A stretch of 8,398 bases of DNA from NCBI GenBank assembly GCA_016787105.1, contig JAEUVI010000350.1:1-8398 (forward strand), given 5' to 3'. Shown here piece by piece: positions 1 through 5,914 of the stretch. How positions within the stretch are numbered: the first letter of the stretch is position 1; every line of letters begins with the position of its first letter. The translations under genes were made by a program, and so were the position numbers. Origin of the DNA: Chitinophagaceae bacterium (lineage in GTDB: Bacteria > Bacteroidota > Bacteroidia > Chitinophagales > Chitinophagaceae). Under the pieces are notes generated by a model that worked only from the letters and a program-made list of their open reading frames with translations, was not told where the DNA came from and did no database searches.

Positions 1-2054
1 AGGAATGTTTGCCATTCGTATTTTAATTGTCCATCCTCAAACTCTATGTCTGTCACTTTTGCTTTTAAAGAATAGGCTGTATCAGGCACAGGTTGATCTA
101 CCCTGTAGCGTGAGTTTTTAACCGGGCTGATAATATTTACAACAGGCGGCGTGTTATTTACTGAAATAATAATGCTGTCGGTAGAAGGCAGGTTCAAATT
201 ATCTCTTACCGTTAATTTGACAACATATTTCTTTGGCGTATTTAAAGGAGCGGTAAATACATGTGCTGGTGGATTAGCATCAGTACTCGTTGTATTATCG
301 CCAAAATCCCACAAATAAGTCAGTACCTCACCTTCCGGATCAGAAGATCCGTTACTATTAAAAGTTACGGATAAGTCTGATGGGCCAAATATTTTATCTG
401 CATTAACTTTAGCGACAGGTGGTTGACTACCACCATAGGCTATACGCTTTACAGGACTTGTACCATTTCCATACTCAATACAAACCAGTTCGCCGCCGTT
501 TAATGCTGTTTCCCCAATAAATACCAGCGCATTCAAATTATCACCGAAAAGGCTCACACTTTCAAGAGCATCTGCTGTTTTCATTTTTGCCATTCTCATC
601 CACTCCAATCCATTACCACCACCTTGCTGGTATTCGCCAAAAAAGAATGCATTGCGATATGCCGGCGGAAAAGCAGTACCGGTATACCATGTGCCGCCCA
701 CTGAACAGTTACCTCTGAAGGGAGCACCAGTTACTCCTGATTGAGCTGTTCCTATCTGGGCTGTAGCAGCATTATTACCAGAAAAAATTCCTATTCTCGC
801 ATTATTAGTATTACCATGTTGCCAGTCAATTGCAGGTCTGCGGTGAAAATACCTGTTTCCTGTACCTATTGCCTCTGATGTATTACAAGGATTATAAACA
901 GTAGTGATATTATCTGCGGTAGCCTGCTTCAGCAATTCCTTAAAGTAAAAAAATTGCCTCGTACATCCGCCTCCAAATAATGGATTTGGCTCATCCTTGT
1001 TTTCAATATTTGGACTTGTATAGCTGGATAAAACTGTATGGCCTTCAAAAAGCGGCCAGCCAAGATTGAGACCCGGCCTGTCTACGACGTTCAACTCCTC
1101 CCAGGTTCCCCAACCTACGTCTCCAATAAAAACATCGCCAATATCTCCTGTTGCAGGGTTCGTAGAACCTGATCCAGGCCTGATGGACATCCGGAAAGGA
1201 TTTCGTAGGCCCATCGCCCATACCCTTGACCTTGGCGCTCTTGGATTAGCAGGGTCATAAAACGGATTGTTGCTAAGGCCATTCCCTGTTTGTGGATCTA
1301 TTCGAAGCAGCTTGCCACTATGCGAATTGATCATTTGCGAGCGAAGGGCTCCTACATTTTCTTCAGGTCTTATTATTCCATCTGTAAGTGCTTGCTGATA
1401 ATAAGTATCAGCATCACTTCCTACATCGGTATGATTATAGCAAGCCCCATCTCCCTGAGTAACCAACAAAGTGCCATCTGCTGCAAATGCAAGCGAACCA
1501 ACACCATGTGATTCATGAAGAATTGGCAAACCCGTTTGCCTCGTTTCCCCTAATAATATAAACCGAGTAGCAGGATCTGCAGTAACAGTACCGTTGACAT
1601 CGTTTGTCTTATACCTGGTTACTCTTCCTATTGTAGGTTTAAAATAATCGTTAGTAGTAGCGCTATATGATGCTGTACCAAAATTCATGAGATAGTGTCT
1701 GTCTACTACATAAAGCAGGTAAATCAATCCGTTCGAATTGAAATTAGGATCGAGCGCAAAACCAAGAAGACCGAAATCACGCCACCCGCCTACTTCCTGG
1801 GAAATATCAAGCACCGGCGTAGATTGCTTGATATACTGCTGTGTAGCCGAACTCCAGTTACAAACATATACACGACCATCTTTCTCCCATACAAAAAGTC
1901 GTTGTCCACTTGAGGTCGCTACAGCACCAACCGGTTGGTTCCAACCAGATGCAATGGACGATACAGAAAATCCGGAAGGAAACGTTTGTGCTTTGCTATA
2001 ATGAGTAAGGCACATAAACAGGCAAAAAGCCAGTAATAGCTTGGTTCGTTTCAT
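1..2054 (-). CDS. Secreted PQQ-dependent sugar dehydrogenase-like protein with PKD domain (C-terminus cut by window edge)
   Basis: This long open frame runs from ATG at 2054 to the left edge without a stop (684 codons visible). Residues 1-22 are a signal peptide ending SKA, with Gln23 as the predicted mature N-terminus. Residues ~25-530 match the glucose/sorbosone dehydrogenase beta-propeller family (soluble PQQ glucose dehydrogenase fold). Visible landmarks are WRDFGLLGFALDPNF (91-105), HGVGSLAFAADG (183-194), GKLLRIDP (247-254), GLRNPFRMSIRPG (282-294) and GDVGWGTWEELNVV (311-324). His183 aligns by eye with the catalytic His144 of soluble glucose dehydrogenase. A PKD domain follows at ~546-632, with YLWDFGDN at 580-587 and SDPEGE at 571-576. 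A second Ig-like module starts near 636. The mature part has six cysteines (65, 205, 364, 390, 450, 525), which could form disulfides. Known family members oxidise sugars with PQQ; the actual substrate here is unknown. It probably acts in the periplasm or at the cell surface. It is the first gene after a 303-bp gap, so it is probably transcribed separately. Confidence 0.88.
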   Translation of the reverse strand, partial: MKRTKLLLAFCLFMCLTHYSKAQTFPSGFSVSSIASGWNQPVGAVATSSGQRLFVWEKDGRVYVCNWSSATQQYIKQSTPVLDISQEVGGWRDFGLLGFALDPNFNSNGLIYLLYVVDRHYLMNFGTASYSATTNDYFKPTIGRVTRYKTNDVNGTVTADPATRFILLGETRQTGLPILHESHGVGSLAFAADGTLLVTQGDGACYNHTDVGSDADTYYQQALTDGIIRPEENVGALRSQMINSHSGKLLRIDPQTGNGLSNNPFYDPANPRAPRSRVWAMGLRNPFRMSIRPGSGSTNPATGDIGDVFIGDVGWGTWEELNVVDRPGLNLGWPLFEGHTVLSSYTSPNIENKDEPNPLFGGGCTRQFFYFKELLKQATADNITTVYNPCNTSEAIGTGNRYFHRRPAIDWQHGNTNNARIGIFSGNNAATAQIGTAQSGVTGAPFRGNCSVGGTWYTGTAFPPAYRNAFFFGEYQQGGGNGLEWMRMAKMKTADALESVSLFGDNLNALVFIGETALNGGELVCIEYGNGTSPVKRIAYGGSQPPVAKVNADKIFGPSDLSVTFNSNGSSDPEGEVLTYLWDFGDNTTSTDANPPAHVFTAPLNTPKKYVVKLTVRDNLNLPSTDSIIISVNNTPPVVNIISPVKNSRYRVDQPVPDTAYSLKAKVTDIEFEDGQLKYEWQTF

Positions 2055-2357
2055 ACTCAAATTAATTTAATGGTGTACCACTTCTATCAAGTAAGTGGCA
2101 TGGTATGTATAATTAAAAAACTATTTCTCCGGTTCAGGATACCTGTGCTTCAACTTTATCAAGGAAAGGACTTAGGTTGGTAATTCGAGGAATTGAAAGG
2201 TCTGTCTCCGGAATGGATTAGAAATGAATCACAATGTTAGGCAAAATTATACGCAGATACAAGATAAAGGGTCTGGAAAAAACACGATCAACAGCAATTA
2301 TTTTATATTTTCCTGATTTTATTACGTTCTCGCTGTTCATTACAAGCAAAACAGGGC
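2055..2357. other. Intergenic region upstream of the dehydrogenase gene
   Basis: This 303-bp gap separates the end of the LolA-like gene from the start of the dehydrogenase gene and should hold the latter's promoter. The only exact minus-strand match to the Bacteroidetes -7 element TAnnTTTG is at 2249-2242 (TAATTTTG). No TTTG or TTG lies at the expected distance upstream, so it is only half a promoter. A weak hairpin (CCACTT 2078-2083 with AAGTGG 2093-2098) lies about 24 bp before the dehydrogenase ATG. A 40-codon minus-strand reading frame (2218-2340) is possible but unsupported. No strong terminator for the upstream operon is visible. Confidence 0.6.
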
Positions 2358-3059
2358 TTATTCTTTAAAAACAGAATCCGGAATACCCTTATTTATAAGA
2401 TATGATTTATATATGATTTCGACTTTCCCCTTTTTATTTTCCGAAGTAGTTTTTGATTGCTTTTTTTCACCGCTCTCATACTCAAAGGTTACCCCCTTAG
2501 GCAGTTTATAATCTTTTAAGTTGAAAGTAAATATCACTTTATCAGGCAGGCCCCAATTATTGTACTTACCATAGCTCATTTCCATTTCGTAAGTGCCATT
2601 TTCCCGTGTAGTGACAATAGATTTCTTTATCACCAGGCTTACCTCATCAATATATAATGTAGCAAGCACTACAGAACTATTCTCCTCTTCGGGTAGCAGT
2701 TTTACAACCTTCACTTTTCCGCCACCTATAACCGACTCACCTGCTGGCACAACCGTATATTTTCCCATAGCCAAAATAGAACTGAGGTTTACATTCACAC
2801 CTCCTTTTGGTAAAATAGAAATGCCTCCATCCTTTTTTACACGAAACTGCGAGGGCTTTTTATAAAAAATAGTAACGCCTGATGGCGCAGCCTTGATGAA
2901 TGGTACATCAATGTTCATGATGCCTTCTGCTTTATAGTCGTTCACCTTATCCAATTTTGCTTTTACCTTATTTACCAGTTCTGTTTCTCCTTGCGCAAAG
3001 CAAATTGAGGATATAAATTGAAATGTGAGGATTGTTATAAAAAATTGAATAGTCTTCAT
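2358..3059 (-). CDS. Secreted LolA-like (outer-membrane lipoprotein-sorting protein fold) protein
   Basis: The product has 233 residues. Residues 1-22 are a signal peptide (SICFA, then Gln23). The stretch around Cys20 is not a lipobox, so a soluble periplasmic protein is expected. The mature part is rich in beta strands with alternating hydrophobic residues and looks like the LolA/LolB half-barrel. It starts with an N-terminal helix (ELVNKVKAKLDKVNDY, 27-42), continues with strands such as YKAEGIMNIDV (42-52) and GVTIFYKKPSQFRVKK (61-76), and reaches a later amphipathic strand EMEMSYGKYNN (158-168). Proteins of this fold carry lipoproteins or bind lipids in the periplasm; the ligand here is not known. 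The gene starts 12 bp after the ABC permease stop, so it is almost certainly co-transcribed with the transporter and may work as its periplasmic partner. It is not obviously the housekeeping LolA, because the neighbours are an ABC-2 exporter and a regulator. The fold call is by eye from general sequence character. Confidence 0.7.
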   Translation of the reverse strand: MKTIQFFITILTFQFISSICFAQGETELVNKVKAKLDKVNDYKAEGIMNIDVPFIKAAPSGVTIFYKKPSQFRVKKDGGISILPKGGVNVNLSSILAMGKYTVVPAGESVIGGGKVKVVKLLPEEENSSVVLATLYIDEVSLVIKKSIVTTRENGTYEMEMSYGKYNNWGLPDKVIFTFNLKDYKLPKGVTFEYESGEKKQSKTTSENKKGKVEIIYKSYLINKGIPDSVFKE

Positions 3060-3071
3060 AGCAATTCTTAA

Positions 3072-3911
3072 TTACGATAAGATATCTTTCTTTTTAAAAA
3101 TGACAATGGCCAGAAAAACGAATACTATAATATGACCAACTAAAACAAATAATGATTTAAAAATTTCCTTATAGTTAACCGGGTCTTCAAAAAAACCTTT
3201 CCAGTTGAGCATGTGATTGGTAAACAAAAATGGCTTCAACGCATTAAATAGCGGTATATCCATCGTAGTGAGTATCGTAAACAATATTACGATGCTCATA
3301 GTAGCCACTATCGGGCCTATTGAATTTTCCGCAAACACCGATAACAGAAATGCCAGCGAAGCAACTGTTATCATCGCAACTGCTGCAAATCCAAATGCAG
3401 CAAAATAGCGCCACAGGATATCTCCGTTATCAAGTATTACAACCATATCGCTTTTCATAATTATCAAATCGCTGGTGCCGAATACAGCGATAGAAACCAC
3501 TAATGACAACACGGCCATAAAAATTAATAACAGTAGAGTATAAATTACTGTTGCCGTAAATTTTGTCCACATAAACTGTGACCGGCTTATTGGTTTTGTA
3601 ACCAGCAAGCGAAGTGTGCCCATATTTGCTTCACCGGCAATTGTATCCCCGGCTACCAATGCAATTAACAAAGGAACATGTATAAGCAAGGTTTGTAAAA
3701 TGATAAAACAAACCATGTAACCGCTCAGTATTTTACCATTGATATCAAAAGTTTCCTTCAACGATTGCATACCAAACTGGAGAAAAGCTTCACCATCTGA
3801 ATAAAATGCAAGTTGAATGAGAAAAATGATTGCTGCTATCGCTGCAAACGCAATATATGTACGCGGCCTTCTGAATATTTTGAACAATTCAATTTTTAAA
3901 AGTTTCCACAT
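3072..3911 (-). CDS. ABC-2 type transporter permease
   Basis: With the start at 3911 the product has 279 residues. It begins MWKLLKIELFKIFRRPRTY, the usual cytoplasmic amphipathic opening of ABC-2 permeases. About six membrane segments are visible, near residues 18-37, 65-88, 117-143, 170-193, 199-217 and 253-272. The conserved cytoplasmic loop GDTIAGEANMGTLRLLVTKP (88-107), where such permeases contact the ATPase, is present. The frame stays open to an upstream ATG at 3983, but the extra 24 residues are polar, lie inside the ATPase gene and lack family character, so I chose 3911. This gives a 23-bp overlap with the ATPase, consistent with translational coupling. The protein should sit in the inner membrane and form the channel of the exporter encoded with the preceding ATPase. 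The substrate cannot be read from sequence; relatives move antibiotics, lantibiotics, lipids or small ions. Confidence 0.88.
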   Translation of the reverse strand: MWKLLKIELFKIFRRPRTYIAFAAIAAIIFLIQLAFYSDGEAFLQFGMQSLKETFDINGKILSGYMVCFIILQTLLIHVPLLIALVAGDTIAGEANMGTLRLLVTKPISRSQFMWTKFTATVIYTLLLLIFMAVLSLVVSIAVFGTSDLIIMKSDMVVILDNGDILWRYFAAFGFAAVAMITVASLAFLLSVFAENSIGPIVATMSIVILFTILTTMDIPLFNALKPFLFTNHMLNWKGFFEDPVNYKEIFKSLFVLVGHIIVFVFLAIVIFKKKDILS

Positions 3912-4824
3912 GCCTGTTTGAAGTTGTGAGGGTAAGGAAATAATCTTCCAGCGAATGACGTGCATATAATGAAAGGATACCAATATTGTGGCTTACTAAA
4001 TCTTTCGCAAGCAAAGGGATTTCCTTTTTATGAATATTCAGAAAAATAAGTTCATTGCTATTTTCACGTAACGCATTTTTCCATTGCGATTGCCGTATTA
4101 CTTCAATAGCAGCCGTGTTATTGGTTGTTTGCAGTTCCACTATCGTATCTGCCGGGTCAAAAAGAGAAGAAACTTTTCCTTCGGCCATTTTTTTTCCTTT
4201 ATCAATTATCAGCATCGAATCAGCAATTTGTTCTATTTCACTTAACAAATGCGAGGAAACAAAAATGGTTTTACCCAAATCACGGCTGAGATGCAGGATC
4301 AGGTTCCGCACATCAGCAATACCCTGTGGATCGAGGCCATTGGTTGGCTCGTCAAGTATTATCAGTTGCGGATCATGAATCAATGCGATAGCGAGACCAA
4401 GCCGCTGCTTCATTCCCTGCGAAAAGGTTTTTACTTTGCTATGCATCCTTTCCTTCAAGCCTACAAGTTCCAGTTGCTCCGCATATTTTTTGTCCTGTAT
4501 TTTTACACCACTCATTGCCGCGAACAAACGGAGATTTTCCATCGCCGTGAGATATTTATACAAATCCGGCTTTTCAATAATAGCCCCTGTCTGTGTTAAA
4601 ATTTCTTTGCGGTGCTTGCGCAGATCCATTCCCAATATTTCGATTTTGCCTTCGGTCGGTGCTATAAGTGTGAGCAACATGCGGATGGTAGTAGATTTGC
4701 CCGCTCCATTCTGACCGAGGAAGCCATATATCTCTCCCTTTTCTACAGCAAAGGAAAGATCATTTACCGCTTTGATGTCGCCGAATTGCTTGGAAAGATT
4801 TTGTACCTTGATAATTGCAGGCAT
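3889..4824 (-). CDS. ABC transporter ATP-binding protein (BcrA/LanF-like)
   Basis: The product has 311 residues from ATG 4824. It carries all nucleotide-binding motifs: Walker A GQNGAGKST (37-45), signature FSQGMKQR (134-141), Walker B LIILDEPTNGLDP (154-166) with catalytic Glu159, and the H-loop histidine at His192 (VSSHLLSE). The segment GAIIEKPDLYKYLTAMENL (80-98) has Glu84 where most ABC ATPases have the Q-loop glutamine. This 'E-loop' is typical of BcrA and the lantibiotic-immunity LanF group. Residues ~213-311 form the C-terminal extension common in ABC-2 partners. The frame is open upstream to 4926, but that would overlap the regulator gene and add 34 residues without ABC character; MPAIIKVQNLSKQF is a normal start for the family. 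The gene lies 55 bp after the regulator and overlaps the permease gene, with which it should form the inner-membrane exporter. Confidence 0.93.
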   Translation of the reverse strand: MPAIIKVQNLSKQFGDIKAVNDLSFAVEKGEIYGFLGQNGAGKSTTIRMLLTLIAPTEGKIEILGMDLRKHRKEILTQTGAIIEKPDLYKYLTAMENLRLFAAMSGVKIQDKKYAEQLELVGLKERMHSKVKTFSQGMKQRLGLAIALIHDPQLIILDEPTNGLDPQGIADVRNLILHLSRDLGKTIFVSSHLLSEIEQIADSMLIIDKGKKMAEGKVSSLFDPADTIVELQTTNNTAAIEVIRQSQWKNALRENSNELIFLNIHKKEIPLLAKDLVSHNIGILSLYARHSLEDYFLTLTTSNRHVETFKN

Positions 4825-4879
4825 GCAATTTTTACAAACAAAGATAGCAAGCGTATGTTTTATAAAATATAAAAAATCG

Positions 4880-5167
4880 CTATCCTTTACCCAGGTAAGA
4901 TCGTAGGTTTTTAACGTAGACATCAAATGCCTTTACACCTACTGGTGTTATTTTACATAGCGTCTGCGGATAATTGTCTTTGAATTGTTTTGCCACTTCT
5001 ATATACCCGGCGTCTTTCAGTTTTTGTACCTGCACACTCAGGTTGCCGGCTGTCGCGTTTGTTTTCTCTTTCAGAAAAGTAAATTCAGCTTCTTTCTCAC
5101 TTATTAAAAGCGATATCACGGCGAGACGCAACTGGGAATGTAATATGGGATCTAATTCTTTAAACAT
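4880..5167 (-). CDS. Small winged-helix transcriptional regulator
   Basis: This 95-residue protein is made almost entirely of one winged helix-turn-helix domain, resembling the 'winged helix DNA-binding' (HTH_34) group related to ArsR and MarR. The opening LDPILHSQLRLAVISLLI (5-22) is characteristic. The likely recognition helix is TAGNLSVQVQKLKDAG (39-54), followed by a wing at about 55-73 (YIEVAKQF, then TLCKITPVG) and a C-terminal helix that probably dimerises. No separate ligand-binding domain and no metal-binding cysteine pair are present (only Cys71), so a classical metal-sensing ArsR role is unlikely. It lies immediately upstream of the ABC exporter genes in the same direction and most likely controls them and itself. 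Its promoter is not obvious, because only 35 bp separate its ATG from the preceding terminator. Confidence 0.85.
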   Translation of the reverse strand: MFKELDPILHSQLRLAVISLLISEKEAEFTFLKEKTNATAGNLSVQVQKLKDAGYIEVAKQFKDNYPQTLCKITPVGVKAFDVYVKNLRSYLGKG

Positions 5168-5195
5168 TCTGCCTTTACTAAAATCACTGTTGATT

Positions 5196-5238
5196 AAAAA
5201 TACAAATCAGGCTACACTACAAGAAGTAGCCTGATTTG
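5196..5238 (-). terminator. Intrinsic terminator after the TPR-like gene
   Basis: A perfect 13-bp inverted repeat (arms 5203-5215 and 5226-5238, 10-nt loop) lies 13 bp after the stop of the TPR-like gene. Read on the minus strand it is followed by TATTTTTA. No T-run follows on the plus strand, so it acts in one direction and closes the receptor/TPR unit. A perfect repeat this long just ahead of the regulator gene could also be an operator, which is a less likely reading. Confidence 0.8.
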
Positions 5239-5251
5239 ACAACCAGGAATA

Positions 5252-5881
5252 TTACTGGCATTCCGCCAGTTTCGCTTCCGCTTCTTTCTTTCCCCAATCG
5301 GGATACATTGGTTTTGGCGTTTCCTTTTTATACAGTTCAACTGCTTTTTCAAAAACAGGTTTTGCATTTGCCTTTCCACCACCAAACTGTTCAGGTGTGC
5401 CGAATATTCCCATAGCTTCCAGATAATATATCCTTGGATTATTTGGATCCAATTCTTTTGCTTTTGCCAATGCTTTTGCAGCTTCCTGTCCATAACTCAT
5501 CCAGCGGTTCTGTGGATCTACAATCATTTGCTGTGTAGCCGCCATATTACGGAGTGTATATATTTCCGAGTTTTTTTCAATTGCTTCGGCTTTATCACAA
5601 AATGCTTTGATTTTTCCGGCATTTACATCTTTATCAAGATTACCTCCCTCTATCCAGCCTGCTGTACTTAATGCAAGACCTGCATAGTAGTAAGGCAGCC
5701 ATTGTGTTTTTTCTGCATCTGCTATGCGCTCGAATGTGGCAGCCAGCGCCTGGAAGTCTTCCACTGTTTTTGCTGTTTCAAACTTTGCAAGGTTCGCTTT
5801 CATGGCCTGTGTATACTTCTCGCTTTGTGCATTTGCCGATATCACGGCGAACAAAGCGACTGCTGCTATAATCCTTTTCAT
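5252..5881 (-). CDS. Secreted TPR-like protein of unknown function
   Basis: The 209-residue product has a clear signal peptide (residues 1-18, ending SANA, with Gln19 as mature start). The rest is nearly all alpha-helical, with helix pairs of tetratricopeptide type. Examples are WLPYYYAGLALSTAG (61-75), AAKALAKAKELDPNNPRIYY (134-153) and AKPVFEKAVELYKKETP (173-189). The segment YYLEAMGIFGTPEQFGGGKA (152-171) recalls a motif I associate with secreted TPR proteins of Bacteroidota; this is from memory. The protein ends AKLAECQ, with Cys208 and Cys95 as the only cysteines. It starts 33 bp after the TonB receptor stop and is followed by a terminator, so the two form a bicistronic unit. A periplasmic or outer-membrane accessory role for the receptor is an inference. 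No enzymatic motif is visible. Confidence 0.85.
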   Translation of the reverse strand: MKRIIAAVALFAVISANAQSEKYTQAMKANLAKFETAKTVEDFQALAATFERIADAEKTQWLPYYYAGLALSTAGWIEGGNLDKDVNAGKIKAFCDKAEAIEKNSEIYTLRNMAATQQMIVDPQNRWMSYGQEAAKALAKAKELDPNNPRIYYLEAMGIFGTPEQFGGGKANAKPVFEKAVELYKKETPKPMYPDWGKKEAEAKLAECQ

Positions 5882-5914
5882 TTGATGTTTATATTTAAGA
5901 TTAATGATTAAAAA

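Noticed and set aside
1066..2001. Several plus-strand reading frames of 64-87 codons inside the dehydrogenase gene
   Set aside because: They lie antisense to a continuous 684-codon frame with clear family motifs; their translations have no domain character.
2242..2249. TAATTTTG on the minus strand as promoter of the dehydrogenase gene
   Set aside because: It matches the -7 consensus exactly, but no TTTG or TTG lies about 20 nt upstream; kept only as a weak hint within the intergenic entry.
2290..2337. AACAGC/GCTGTT repeat followed on the minus strand by a T-run, as terminator of the exporter operon
   Set aside because: The stem is only 6 bp with a 36-nt loop and the T-run is offset, so it is not a credible intrinsic terminator.
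4839..4846. TATCTTTG on the minus strand just before the ABC ATPase ATG, a match to the -7 element
   Set aside because: There is no -33 element at the right spacing, and the start site would lie only about 8 nt from the ATG, so co-transcription with the regulator is simpler.
4858..4867. Palindrome TTTTATAAAA between the regulator and ATPase genes
   Set aside because: It is short and pure A/T in very AT-rich DNA, so it is expected by chance.
4055..4872. Overlapping plus-strand frames opposite the ABC ATPase gene
   Set aside because: They are antisense shadows of a gene with intact Walker A, signature and Walker B motifs.
5212..5493. A 93-codon minus-strand frame overlapping the TPR-like gene and the terminator
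   Set aside because: It is in another frame of the same strand, is lysine/glutamine-rich low-complexity, and runs through the terminator hairpin.
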